NCBI GenBank assembly: GCA_021795235.1
Contig: JAJYPP010000013.1
Location: 1 to 62,293, forward strand
Source: a bacterium
GTDB taxonomy: Bacteria > Chloroflexota > Dormibacteria > Aeolococcales > Bog-877
Direction: 5' to 3'
DNA length: 62,293 bases
Numbering within the stretch: the first letter of the stretch is position 1; every line of letters starts with the position of its first letter. A program made the position numbers and the translations under genes. Positions 52,601-59,847 of this stretch are shown here, in pieces. The notes beneath the pieces were generated by a model, which worked only from the letters and a program-made list of their open reading frames with translations, had not been told where the DNA came from and made no database searches.

Positions 52601-52755
52601 CCGAGCACGCAGAGGGCCAGGATGGCCCCCACCATGAGCAGATCGAGGGCCGGGGTCGCACCCTGGATCATCGGCCCGAAACGGGCCGCCTGGGTTAGAG
52701 GATTCCGGCGCCGGCGCCGAAGTAGACGGGGGCGGCCTCTGCGCATGGGGGGCAT
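49603..52755 (-). CDS. SEDS glycosyltransferase (RodA/FtsW) fused to class B penicillin-binding protein
   Basis: 1050 residues in one uninterrupted frame from ATG 52755. Residues about 30-395 form a ten-helix SEDS polymerase with GAKRWIHIG, IQPSELAE (Glu132) and RETDLAFSSLVEQFG, whose Asp278 matches the essential Asp of RodA. A helix near 405-425 then starts a class B PBP: dimerisation domain to about 600, transpeptidase with SxxK Ser707/Lys710 (PPGSNFKL), second motif Ser760-Asn-Asp762 (SxN/D type) and KTGT at Lys912. All key residues are kept, so both activities are probably intact. Normally these are two interacting proteins, RodA with PBP2 or FtsW with FtsI. Location next to mreB favours an elongation role. 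A low-complexity tail (about 1000-1050) follows. Confidence 0.95.
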   Translation of the reverse strand: MPPMRRGRPRLLRRRRRNPLTQAARFGPMIQGATPALDLLMVGAILALCVLGIMNLVAVGDRSLAVHQGLTVVLGLGVLVWAWRTPSRWWNWLGRLAYAGSVLLLLGVAVHGVDAYGAKRWIHIGILIQPSELAELGLILLLAEVMSHREWRERKRVGLTLGLAVPPIALTLLEPDLSTSALLCLIVAAAMLLGRVRLKVLGGLLLAGLLFLPIGLRLLRPYQLARLHSFLSGGANGSSGGFTMLQAHIAIASGGLLGGGHSSISQLLASYLPARETDLAFSSLVEQFGLVTGGIAILAVLVLVWRLVVAATHSRTPQASLVAGVMAVLVGGEVVLSVAGNLGLLPLAGVPIPFLAYGGTVTVAHMAAFGFILAGRLDAERHPLWRIPVRLRSRPRLVRSVAGVLALCLLLLGGYAYRLQVLQGAQLRQDALTEVTRWIPLTPERGVIEDRHGQVLAADPAADQVVAVPQLVPAHLDVELARLLGQTPQQLRKEMGQPTHGGFTVTLAQQLPMVRATVLQSAKIPGVIVEPALGRTYPYGSLLGPILGYTGPETPQQVRQLGLLPSGATLGQAGLEEQYDSLLRGHYGSQAILVNSQGVPAAWGRTIPAVNGGTLVTGLDLGLQQLATKLLQKAISGAYPGSQRGDQGAVVVMDPQNGQVLAMASWPAYNNNIFEAPRNSPAIEALLSQPGSPLLEHATQTAMPPGSNFKLVVSSADVYHHAIPPGQIIPTGYTFTYDGHTYHNWMTLPPQDLPQAIAWSNDVYFYKLAAALGAQNIISTGHIMGVGRTTGIDLPGEAPGYLGTPTSVAKLGETWYPGSTVILGIGQGYVTATPIQDAVWTSEVGTGTTVVPHIGMSQSNGSAAALRPISEPAPKRLPWASELGPVRAGLRLAVTGGTASMLSGLHLDAGGKTGTAQDPSAPHGGPDAWFTAMAPMSNPQVVVSMVVRGGGQGYYTDQPAVRQILKYFFANRAQIMASVSTATGVPAAGASPAPAATAVPAGRSATATTRSVAASTRRFGAQGGRSGLRALPAAGPADGVARLSSQPGSS

Positions 52756-52920
52756 CCGACTGAGGGGCTTTGGTGCGACGACACAAGCGAGCCTGGAAGA
52801 GCGCCCTCCCCCGTCGCCCTGCCAACTGGAACGTCGTCAGCCGGCTCGGCGTTTCGCCCAAGTCCAATCTTGCTCCCGGACCGCCTCTGGTACCCATCTG
52901 GAACTCGACCCTCGAGCGCC

Positions 52921-52935
52921 TACACTCAGGACATG
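52921..52935 (+). promoter_or_regulatory. Leaderless promoter of the receiver-domain gene
   Basis: TACACT at 52921-52926, 6 nt before ATG 52933, within the 177-bp gap to the divergent SEDS-PBP gene. No ribosome site. Confidence 0.6.
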
Positions 52936-53316
52936 TCTGTGGTGCCGCCGGCCCATGTCTTGCTGGCCGAGGACGAGCCCATGATCGGACGGATCCTGGA
53001 ATTCAAACTGGGAAGGGAGGGGCACCGGGTCACCTGGGTCAGGACCGCCTCGGAGGCGGAGCGGGTCTGCCGGGATGAGGAGGTTGACCTGCTCCTGTGC
53101 GACGTGACCCTGGAGGAGGACGGGCGGACCCTGTGCCGGCGGCTGATCGATTCCGGCCTGCAGCCCCGGTCCGGCATCGTCTTGATGCCGGAGCAGCGCA
53201 GCGAAAATGGGGAGCGGCTCGCCCGGGAGGCGGGCGCTCGAGATGTGGTGATCAAGCCCTTCAAGCCGACCATCGTGGCCGCCAAGATCAAGGAACTGTT
53301 GAGCACCGGAACCTGA
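52933..53316 (+). CDS. Single-domain response regulator (orphan receiver)
   Basis: 127 residues from ATG 52933. A CheY-like receiver: acidic pair in LLAEDEP, phosphoacceptor Asp57 in LLLCDVTLEEDG, and Lys108 in VIKPF. The Thr/Ser that normally ends strand 4 appears to be Met (GIVLMPEQ), so signalling may be atypical. No output domain and no histidine kinase nearby. It is divergent from the SEDS-PBP fusion gene, so it may be co-regulated with wall synthesis, but no direct link is visible. Confidence 0.88.
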   Translation: MSVVPPAHVLLAEDEPMIGRILEFKLGREGHRVTWVRTASEAERVCRDEEVDLLLCDVTLEEDGRTLCRRLIDSGLQPRSGIVLMPEQRSENGERLAREAGARDVVIKPFKPTIVAAKIKELLSTGT

Positions 53317-53329
53317 GTCGGCGGAAAGC

Positions 53330-53692
53330 TCAAGCGTCAGGGACGGCCGTGACCGCAACCAGGTCGAGCCTGGAAGTTCCTGGGAACAAGACCCGCTTGC
53401 CGGCGGGATTGTGCTCCTTACCGCGCGGAGCTCCGGCCCAGCGGTGACTTCCAACCGAATCGGTCGCTTCGATGTAGCCGACAAGGCGGGACGACCGCTC
53501 CGCCACGATCACGACAGAGTTGCCTGAGTTTACGAGCCGCTGGATAGCAGCGGCGACCTCATCCGGGTGCTCCACGCGTTCGCTGGGCTCGAGCAGCATG
53601 AAGACCGACTTCTGGTCAAGCTACCGTTTCGGGGTCAGCAGCGCGGCGGCGTCCTGGGGCCCGGCTTCACGGACTCGAACGTCGTCAACCAT
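53330..53692 (-). pseudogene. Broken GNAT N-acetyltransferase
   Basis: Reading from ATG 53692 gives a GNAT N-terminus (VRVREAGPQDAAALL), then an in-frame TAG at 53623-53621, and the same frame continues as LDQKSVFMLLEPSER, an IQRL helix and SVVIVAERSSRLVGYIEAT, as in GNAT proteins. After GYIEAT the similarity is lost and the acetyl-CoA-binding RxxGxG strand is missing. One nonsense change and a lost 3' half mark a decaying gene. TAG is the normal stop of three neighbouring genes, so recoding is unlikely. Confidence 0.65.
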
Positions 53693-53840
53693 CACGCGAA
53701 AACTCAGCGCGTCCCGCGGGACTGCGACAGCCACGCGGACGGATGCTGCCACGACCGGACCGTTCCCGTCGGCATGGTCGGGACCTTCACGCCTCGTCGG
53801 GCCCGCCGCAGGACTCTTGGTTCGGTTGCGGAGCCACCGA

Positions 53841-54815
53841 TCATGTTGGTCGCTCCCCAGCCGGTCGCCCCGACGCCGAGTCGACCCCGCTGACACCGTC
53901 CCCGGAGGCATCGAGGCTCGCGGTCGGGAGGTGGCGCGCGTCGGCGCGGCGGAACACGGCTGACGGTGGTCCGGTGGCGGCCAGCCGTCGATACGCGTAG
54001 GGCTTGCGGTAGGCGTCGCCCCAGCCCTCGCTGAGCCGGTACCGGCGGAGAAGGTCGAGGTCCAACCTCGCGTAGTGGATCCCCTCCTCGGCTCCGGCCA
54101 GGAGGAGCTGATGGTCGCGGGAAGTGCCGTCGGGGAGGACCGCGACACCGTCGAAGGCACAGGACCGTCCGCCGTGAGCGGGTGCCGGATAGTTGGCCAG
54201 CGCTATGGCTGTCATGTTCTCAAAAGCCCGGGCGCGCAACTGGCCCAATCGTTCTTCGGTCATCTGACAGGCGTTCGGCACCAAGATCACCTCGGCGCCT
54301 GCCAGCATCAGCTCTCGGGCCGATTCCGGGAACTCCCGGTCGTAGCAGATCATCACCCCGAGCTTTACCGGCCCAGCCCGGGTATCGATCTCGGCTGCAT
54401 CAAAGCCATCTCCCGGGGTGAGCGCCGCCTCCATGGAGAAGTCGCAGGTATGAACCTTCGCGTAGCGCAGGACCGCCTCACCACGGCGGTCGAAGAGCAC
54501 CGCGGTATTGCGGGGCGCGCCCGGCCACCTCTCGAGGAAAGTGATCAGCACGGCCACATTCAGGTCCCGCGCGGCCTCGCCGAAGGCCACCTCCCAGGGA
54601 CTCCCGAGATCCAGGGCTAGGGCCTGCCAGGCCGCTCGATCCGCCCCGTCCTCCGGGCAGGGCGTGTAGCCGATCTGCCAGAGCTCGGGGAAGACGACCA
54701 CGTCCGCACCGTTGCCGGCGGCTTCGGCGCAGGCCGCCAGACCCCGGTCCAGATTGGCCCGCGTGTCCGAGCCGGACCCTGGCAGCTGGCAGAGGGCGAT
54801 GACCAACTCAGGCAT
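53841..54815 (-). CDS. Carbon-nitrogen hydrolase (nitrilase superfamily)
   Basis: 324 residues from ATG 54815 (the frame opens at 54992). The Glu-Lys-Cys triad is Glu44 (VFPELWQIGY), Lys120 (RYAKVHTCDF) and Cys157 (VMICYDREFPE). These enzymes hydrolyse amides, carbamoyl groups or nitriles; the CYDREFPE version is common in amidase and N-carbamoylputrescine or beta-ureidopropionase branches. The C-terminal 40 residues are an extra polar tail. CACAAT lies 7 nt before the start. Possible link to the amine pathways 25 kb away is only thematic. Confidence 0.88.
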   Translation of the reverse strand: MPELVIALCQLPGSGSDTRANLDRGLAACAEAAGNGADVVVFPELWQIGYTPCPEDGADRAAWQALALDLGSPWEVAFGEAARDLNVAVLITFLERWPGAPRNTAVLFDRRGEAVLRYAKVHTCDFSMEAALTPGDGFDAAEIDTRAGPVKLGVMICYDREFPESARELMLAGAEVILVPNACQMTEERLGQLRARAFENMTAIALANYPAPAHGGRSCAFDGVAVLPDGTSRDHQLLLAGAEEGIHYARLDLDLLRRYRLSEGWGDAYRKPYAYRRLAATGPPSAVFRRADARHLPTASLDASGDGVSGVDSASGRPAGERPT

Positions 54816-54828
54816 CGGTCCAATTGTG
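54813..54828 (-). promoter_or_regulatory. Leaderless promoter of the nitrilase-family gene
   Basis: On the minus strand CACAAT (54828-54823), 7 nt before ATG 54815. It matches TATAAT at four of six positions. Confidence 0.4.
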
Positions 54829-54997
54829 ACCGCTGCCCCCACAGAGGGGACTTCCCAGCCCGCCGGCAGACGGACTCTCATGGGTGAGAGCATCGTCTGG
54901 AGTCGCCCTTCAGCCACCAGCGACTCCAGGGCGTGAGTCCCGAACTCCGCTTCCGCTCGAGGCGTGCTGGAGCCGGGAGCGGTCGGGCCCATCGGCG

Positions 54998-55333
54998 CTA
55001 CCGGGGCGCGGGCTGGCCCAGGCCTCGCAGCAATTCGAAACGGTAGATCCCGGTGTCGTGACCGTCCCCCCAGACGACCTTGAGGCCGTAGTTGCCAACC
55101 AGGGCGATGTCAGCCAATTCATCCTCTCCGGGGTGCAGCTCGGGATCCAGGTCAAAGCGGCCGGGGGTCCCCAGCTCCCCCTTGCAGCCGGCGCAGGGAC
55201 ACCCCCTCCTCAGCTCCTGGAAGGGGATCTTGCTCGACCCGCCATCGCGCCAACTCACCACCAGGGCACGAGCTTGCTCATCGTATTCAAAACGGGTGGG
55301 GACGCTGGCCTCGGCGGTGGGATAGGTGCTCAC
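54998..55333 (-). CDS. DUF971 domain protein
   Basis: 111 residues from GTG 55333. The DUF971 core is complete: LVVSWRDGG, FQELRRGCPCAGCKGE with three closely spaced cysteines, and NYGLKVVWGDGHDTGIYRFELL (in two parts). This fold is also the N-terminal domain of gamma-butyrobetaine hydroxylase and is attached to some ApbC/Mrp iron-sulfur proteins, so a metal or cluster-linked role is likely but unproven. Confidence 0.88.
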   Translation of the reverse strand: MSTYPTAEASVPTRFEYDEQARALVVSWRDGGSSKIPFQELRRGCPCAGCKGELGTPGRFDLDPELHPGEDELADIALVGNYGLKVVWGDGHDTGIYRFELLRGLGQPAPR

Positions 55334-55346
55334 TCCAGTGATTGTC
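55331..55346 (-). promoter_or_regulatory. Leaderless promoter of the DUF971 gene
   Basis: On the minus strand GACAAT (55346-55341), 7 nt before GTG 55333. It shares a 66-bp gap with the divergent glpX promoter. Confidence 0.5.
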
Positions 55347-55384
55347 CACGAACGCCAGGGCGTGCGTCCGCCCCGACCAGCCGC

Positions 55385-55402
55385 TATCCTGACCGCGCCA
55401 TG
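55385..55402 (+). promoter_or_regulatory. Near-leaderless promoter of glpX
   Basis: TATCCT at 55385-55390 lies 9 nt before ATG 55400, leaving at most a two- or three-base leader and no ribosome site. Confidence 0.5.
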
Positions 55403-56425
55403 GCAACGCCTCCCGATCCCAGCGGAGCCCAGGTGCTCACCACCGATCCCGGTACGCCCACCGATCGCAACCTCGCCATGGAGCTGGTCAGGGTAACCGA
55501 GGGGGCGGCCATGTCGGCGGCGCGCTTCATGGGCCGGGACGACAAGATCGCAGCCGACCGAGCTGCGGTCGAGTCGATGCGGCGGAGCCTGTCCTACGTG
55601 GACATGTCAGGGGTCGTCAAGATCGGGGAGGGAGAGAAGGACCAGGCCCCGATGCTCTACATCGGAGAGGAGGTGGGCAACGGGAACCCGCCCCTGGTGG
55701 ATGTGGCTGTCGATCCCATCGACGGCACCAGGCTGGTGGCCCGGGGGCTGCCCGGTGGAATCGCCACCGTGGCGCTGGCCGACCGCGACAGCCTGTTGCA
55801 GACCCATTGCTTCTACATGGAGAAGTTGGTGGTGGGCCCTCGCGCCAAGGGGGCCATCGACCTGCGCCAACCCCCGGCCGAAAACCTCCGGCGGATCGCC
55901 GAGGCGGAGTCTCGCCATGTCGAGGATCTCACGGTGGTCGTGCTGGACCGCCCCCGCCACGAGCGCCTGCTGGCCGAGATCCGGAACACCGGCGCCCGGG
56001 TGATGCTCATCACCGATGGCGATGTCGCGGCCGGGATCATGGCGGCTCTGCCGGAACGGACCGGCATCGACGTGCTGATGGGGATAGGCGGGGCGACCGA
56101 GGCCGTCCTCACCTCCTGCGCGGTCCGCTGCATCGAGGGTGACATGCAGTGCCGGCTCATGCCGAGGGACCAGGAGGAAGCCGAGATGGTGAGGAGGGAG
56201 GGCTTCGATCCCGACCACGTCTTTCCGGCCGAGGAGCTCTCCGGGAGCGAGAACATCTTCTTCGCGGCCACCGGCATCACCGACGGCGAGATGCTGGGAG
56301 GGGTGCGCTTCGCCGGCGAGCGGGTGGAAACCCACTCGGTGGTGATGCGCTCCTACAGCGGAACCATCCGCTGGATCGACGCCGTCCACGACCTCTCCAA
56401 GCTGCGCGCCCGGTCACGCGATTGA
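55400..56425 (+). CDS. glpX: Fructose-1,6-bisphosphatase class II GlpX
   Basis: 341 residues from ATG 55400. Hydrolyses fructose-1,6-bisphosphate to fructose-6-phosphate in gluconeogenesis. RNLAMELVRVTEGAAMSAARF at the start, VVKIGEGEKDQAPML, VDVAVDPIDGTRLVARG (metal-binding Asp residues), LITDGDVAAGIM and IGGATEAVLTSCAVRCI are all GlpX signatures. Length is normal. pckA lies 0.7 kb downstream in the same direction, so two gluconeogenic steps sit together. Confidence 0.95.
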   Translation: MATPPDPSGAQVLTTDPGTPTDRNLAMELVRVTEGAAMSAARFMGRDDKIAADRAAVESMRRSLSYVDMSGVVKIGEGEKDQAPMLYIGEEVGNGNPPLVDVAVDPIDGTRLVARGLPGGIATVALADRDSLLQTHCFYMEKLVVGPRAKGAIDLRQPPAENLRRIAEAESRHVEDLTVVVLDRPRHERLLAEIRNTGARVMLITDGDVAAGIMAALPERTGIDVLMGIGGATEAVLTSCAVRCIEGDMQCRLMPRDQEEAEMVRREGFDPDHVFPAEELSGSENIFFAATGITDGEMLGGVRFAGERVETHSVVMRSYSGTIRWIDAVHDLSKLRARSRD

Positions 56426-56436
56426 GGTCGTCTCGG

Positions 56437-56937
56437 TCATAGCCCGTGGGGCGCGTCCTCCAGCCTGGAACCGACGGTCGAACCGCAGCTCGGGCAGCTC
56501 TCGGGAGGCTCCAGGCCACGCTGGGTCGCGCCGCAGTTCACACAGGACCACTGATGTTGGGCGAAGAATGTCACCAGGTCGGTCCGTGATATGAGGCCCA
56601 CGAGCTTGCCGTGGCGCACCACCGGGAGCCGTCGAATTCGCTCGCGCATCAGCACCTCGGCCACCTCGGCCAGAGGGACCTGCTCCTCGACGGTGCGCGG
56701 ACTCTCGGTCATGATCTCGGCCACCGTTCGGCCGCGCTTGCGGACGACGTCCATCTCGCTGACCACCCCGACCACCCGCTGGTGGTCGTCCACCACCGGC
56801 ATCCCGGTGATGTGATGGTGGTGCAGGACCTGGGCCACCTCCTCCACGGAGGTCTCGGGGCTGGTGGTTATCACCGCCTTGGTCATCATCGCGGCCACGG
56901 TCGCCCCGCTTCCGTGGGTGCCGTTCTGGTCGGCCAT
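56437..56937 (-). CDS. CBS-pair protein with C-terminal zinc ribbon
   Basis: 166 residues from ATG 56937, which has GGGAGG 8 bp upstream. Two CBS domains (MTKAVITTSPETSVEEVAQVL in two parts, ITGMPVVDDHQRVVGVVSEMD; IMTESPRTVEEQVPL, RRLPVVRHGKLVGLISRTD) form an adenosine-nucleotide sensor, followed by CVNCGATQRG and CPSCGS, a four-cysteine ribbon. A second start is possible at ATG 57003 behind a leaderless TAGAGT element. It lies tail to tail with glpX (11 bp) and next to pckA, so an energy-sensing role near gluconeogenesis is a reasonable guess. Confidence 0.85.
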   Translation of the reverse strand: MADQNGTHGSGATVAAMMTKAVITTSPETSVEEVAQVLHHHHITGMPVVDDHQRVVGVVSEMDVVRKRGRTVAEIMTESPRTVEEQVPLAEVAEVLMRERIRRLPVVRHGKLVGLISRTDLVTFFAQHQWSCVNCGATQRGLEPPESCPSCGSTVGSRLEDAPHGL

Positions 56938-57000
56938 GGGTTCAATCCTCCCTCGATCCTGGGGCCCCGACGGGGCCATCGGCTCCAACCAGTCGGGAGC

Positions 57001-57017
57001 CATTGCACAAGACTCTA
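57001..57017 (-). promoter_or_regulatory. Promoter of the CBS gene, possible leaderless start
   Basis: On the minus strand TAGAGT (57017-57012) is 8 nt before ATG 57003. Transcripts starting there could be read from 57003 without a leader or from 56937 with a 60-nt leader and GGGAGG. Confidence 0.4.
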
Positions 57018-57108
57018 AGGCGACTGCGGCGAACCCCATGGCGCCCGCCCCTGGATTGCGGTAATCTGCCGCGGTTGCCGCCGAGCGGGCGAGCTTGAGG
57101 AGGTCACC

Positions 57109-58668
57109 GTGACTCAGATCGTGGATCCCTACGTCCCCGAGGCCAGAACCGTGCGCCACCGACCCACTCAGGCCGAGCTGCGAGCGCTCACGGCCGCCAT
57201 GCCGACGGCGCGGCGCACCGCCTACGACAACTACAACGTGCAGACCAAGGTGGTGGCGCGAAGTACCGAGTCGACCTTCATCGTCACCGACCAGCCCGAG
57301 TCAACCTCGAGCCAGACGATCTCGGCCGCCGAGGGAAGAAGGGTGGCCCAGCTCCAGGAGGAGCACCTGCGCGAGCGCGACGTCCTGATCATCGACGGCT
57401 ACATCGGCAACGACCCGGACTTCCGGTGTCCCGCCCGGCTGGTGATGGACCGGGCCTGGGCGAACGTGGCCGGAATGCAGGACCACCTTCTGTTCCAGGA
57501 CCAGACCGTGGGCGAGGATTTCATCCCCTGGTTCACCGTCGTCTACACCCCGGGCCTGGCCGCCCCCGGCTATCCCAAGGACCGCCTGATCGCGGTCGAC
57601 CTCGAGAGCGGGATCACCCGGGTCCTCAACTCCGACTACTTCGGAGAGTCCAAAAAGGGCCTGCTGCGGATGTGGAACAAGCTGGTCTACGAGCGGGGCG
57701 GCCTAGCCCTGCACGCCGGCTGCAAGGTGGTCCCGGTCGCCGGGACCGAGCGCACCCTGCTCATCGTGGGGCTCTCCGGCACCGGCAAGACCACCACCAC
57801 CTTCACCCGCCAGAATGACAGCAAGCCGGTACAGGACGACTTCGTGGCCCTGATGCCGGGGGGGCTGGTGTACGGGACCGAGAATGGCTGCTTCGCCAAG
57901 ACCTATGCCCTCAGCGCGGAGGAAGAGCCCACCATCCATGCCGCGGTCACCTCCCCGATCGCCTACTTGGAGAACGTCTCGCAGGCTGAGGTCGACGGAC
58001 CGGTTGACTTCTTCGACGAGAGCTACACCCAGAACGGCCGGGCAGTCTTCCCGATGAGCGCCCTGGGCTGGTTCAAGGACGCCAGGGAAGCGCCACCGGT
58101 CAGCGCCCTGCTCATTCTCAACCGCAACGACGCGATAATCCCAGCGGTGGCCCGCCTGTCGGTCGAGCAGGCGGCGACCTACTTCATGCTCGGCGAGACC
58201 AAAGGGACGGCCGCGGGCGGTGCCGCGGAGGCCGGAAGGTCCCTGCGGGTGCCGGGCACCAACCCCTTCTTCCCGCTGCTCCACGCCCAGCAGGGCAACC
58301 GCTTCCGGGAGCTCCATCAGAGCGGCGGTTTCGAGGCCTTCCTGCTCAACACCGGCTCCGTCGGGGGCGACGAGAAGGACCCAAGGGCCAAGAAGGTGCG
58401 CATCGCCTGCTCCTCCGCGGTGGTCAAGGCCATAGCCGAGGGGACCATCACCTGGGAGCGCGACCCCGACTTCGGCTACGAGGTGGCGACCGCGGTGCCA
58501 GGGGTCGACGACCTGGAGTTGCTGCAGCCCCGGCTTCTCTACCAGCGCCAGGGCCGGATGGCCGAGCACCAGGCCGTGGTGGAGAGATTGCGGCGGGAGC
58601 GCCGCGAGTACCTGGAGGGTTTCCCCGGCCTGGACCCGCGGCTGCTGACCGCCCTGGATCAGATCTAA
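57109..58668 (+). CDS. pckA: Phosphoenolpyruvate carboxykinase (ATP) PckA
   Basis: 519 residues from GTG 57109, with GAGGAG 6 bp upstream. Converts oxaloacetate and ATP to PEP and CO2, the committed step of gluconeogenesis. The kinase-1a P-loop is GLSGTGKTTTT (Lys227), followed by QDDFVALMPGGLVYGTENGCFAKTYAL (metal-binding Asp region, in parts), and the C-terminal FLLNTGSVGG. It belongs to the ATP-using type, although the N-terminal region is shorter and less conserved than in E. coli. A TAATCT element lies at 57062-57067. Confidence 0.93.
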   Translation: MTQIVDPYVPEARTVRHRPTQAELRALTAAMPTARRTAYDNYNVQTKVVARSTESTFIVTDQPESTSSQTISAAEGRRVAQLQEEHLRERDVLIIDGYIGNDPDFRCPARLVMDRAWANVAGMQDHLLFQDQTVGEDFIPWFTVVYTPGLAAPGYPKDRLIAVDLESGITRVLNSDYFGESKKGLLRMWNKLVYERGGLALHAGCKVVPVAGTERTLLIVGLSGTGKTTTTFTRQNDSKPVQDDFVALMPGGLVYGTENGCFAKTYALSAEEEPTIHAAVTSPIAYLENVSQAEVDGPVDFFDESYTQNGRAVFPMSALGWFKDAREAPPVSALLILNRNDAIIPAVARLSVEQAATYFMLGETKGTAAGGAAEAGRSLRVPGTNPFFPLLHAQQGNRFRELHQSGGFEAFLLNTGSVGGDEKDPRAKKVRIACSSAVVKAIAEGTITWERDPDFGYEVATAVPGVDDLELLQPRLLYQRQGRMAEHQAVVERLRRERREYLEGFPGLDPRLLTALDQI

Positions 58669-58672
58669 GCAA

Positions 58673-59233
58673 GTGGACATCCCTCGCCCCAGCGCCCTGG
58701 TCGTGGTCGATGTCCAGAGGGGCTTCGAGGATCCCGCCTTCGGCGCTCGCAACAATCCCCAGTGCGAGGCCAACGTCGGCCGCCTGATCGACGCCTACCG
58801 CCGGCAGGACCAGCCGGTGGTGTTCGTCGCTCACGACTCGGACGAGACCGGCTCCCCGCTCGCCCCGGGAACCCCTGGCAACGCTTTCAAAGAGGTGGTC
58901 CAGGGCGAGCCAGACCTCCTGGTCCGCAAGCGGGTGCACTCGGCCTTTTACGGCCAGCCGAATCTCGACGGCTGGCTCCAGGAGCGGGGGATCAGGTCGC
59001 TCGCCATCTGTGGGATCACCACCGACCACTGCTGCGACACCACCGCCCGGATGGCGAGCGACCTGGGCTACCCGACCCTGTTCGTGCTGGACGCAACCCA
59101 CACCTTCGACCGCCGGATGTGGCTCGGCCAGGAGGTGGTGGCCGATCAGGTGGCGTACGTCACCGCCGCCAGCCTGCACCGAGAGTTCGCCATCGTGGTC
59201 ACGACCGACCAGGTGCTGGAGGCCCTCGCCTGA
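58673..59233 (+). CDS. Isochorismatase-like cysteine hydrolase
   Basis: 186 residues from GTG 58673, 4 bp after pckA. Triad Asp13 (VVVDVQRGFED), Lys in VRKRVHSAFYG and Cys in TTDHCCDTTARMA. The fold hydrolyses amides or vinyl ethers, such as nicotinamide, N-carbamoyl compounds or isochorismate. DHCCDTTAR resembles the nicotinamidase/carbamoyl-type branch (cis-peptide GITTD precedes the Cys). Substrate unknown. Confidence 0.88.
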   Translation: MDIPRPSALVVVDVQRGFEDPAFGARNNPQCEANVGRLIDAYRRQDQPVVFVAHDSDETGSPLAPGTPGNAFKEVVQGEPDLLVRKRVHSAFYGQPNLDGWLQERGIRSLAICGITTDHCCDTTARMASDLGYPTLFVLDATHTFDRRMWLGQEVVADQVAYVTAASLHREFAIVVTTDQVLEALA

Positions 59234-59250
59234 CCTCACTCCCGAGCACC

Positions 59251-59847
59251 ATGTCAAACTCAGAGGATGGAACCACGGCGGCCCCGGTCCAGCTGATGGC
59301 AGAGCCGATCGCCCGCCCCAGCAAGCGGGAGTACCTGATGCTGCTTGCCCTGGCCGCCCGCACTAGGGCCGACTGCCTGGGGCGCCGGGTGGGCGCGGTC
59401 GTGGTTCGCGACGACAGAGTCCTCAGCACCGGCTACAACGGCACCCCGATCGGCATGCCCAACTGCTCTGAAGGCGGTTGCCATCGCTGCCTCAACCGCC
59501 GCACCGAGCTCTACCCCGAGGGCCGCGGCTACGACCTCTGCATCTGCGTACACGCCGAGCAGAACGCGCTGCTGGCGGCGGCCCGCTTCGGCCAGTCCAC
59601 CCTCGGGGGCACCCTCCACACCACCATGCGCCCCTGCTTCGGATGCCTGAAGGAGGCCCTGCAGGCGGGGATCGTGGCGGTGCATTACATGAGCGACTGG
59701 TCCGCCGGGGAGGGCGAGGATGCCAGCGCCCTGAACACCCAGTACGCGGGGCTGCGAGCGCGGTTCTCGGTCTTCTCTCAGGTGGAGGTCCCGGTGGCGG
59801 CGCTCGCCCCCTTGATGGCTGAGCTTAAGGGGAGACCCGATGCATGA
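59251..59847 (+). CDS. Deoxycytidylate deaminase (dCMP deaminase family)
   Basis: 198 residues from ATG 59251 (ATG 59296 would trim a non-conserved head). Zinc-dependent deamination of dCMP to dUMP, which supplies dTMP synthesis. GRRVGAVVVRDDRVLSTGYNG (in parts), CVHAEQNALLAAARFG with the zinc His and catalytic Glu, and MRPCFGCLKEAL with two zinc cysteines are the hallmarks; the extra Cys/His loop (NCSEGGCHRC) is usual for dCMP rather than cytidine deaminases. The stop overlaps the next start by 4 bp. Confidence 0.92.
   Translation: MSNSEDGTTAAPVQLMAEPIARPSKREYLMLLALAARTRADCLGRRVGAVVVRDDRVLSTGYNGTPIGMPNCSEGGCHRCLNRRTELYPEGRGYDLCICVHAEQNALLAAARFGQSTLGGTLHTTMRPCFGCLKEALQAGIVAVHYMSDWSAGEGEDASALNTQYAGLRARFSVFSQVEVPVAALAPLMAELKGRPDA

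Noticed and set aside
53621-53623. In-frame TAG in the GNAT gene as possible recoding (pyrrolysine or readthrough)
   Set aside because: TAG is the ordinary stop of several intact neighbours, and the 3' half of the gene is also lost, so decay is simpler.
59251-59269. CAAACT-cagagg-ATG as another leaderless start for the dCMP deaminase
   Set aside because: The ATG at 59267 is out of frame with the deaminase; the in-frame ATG is at 59251, upstream of that box.
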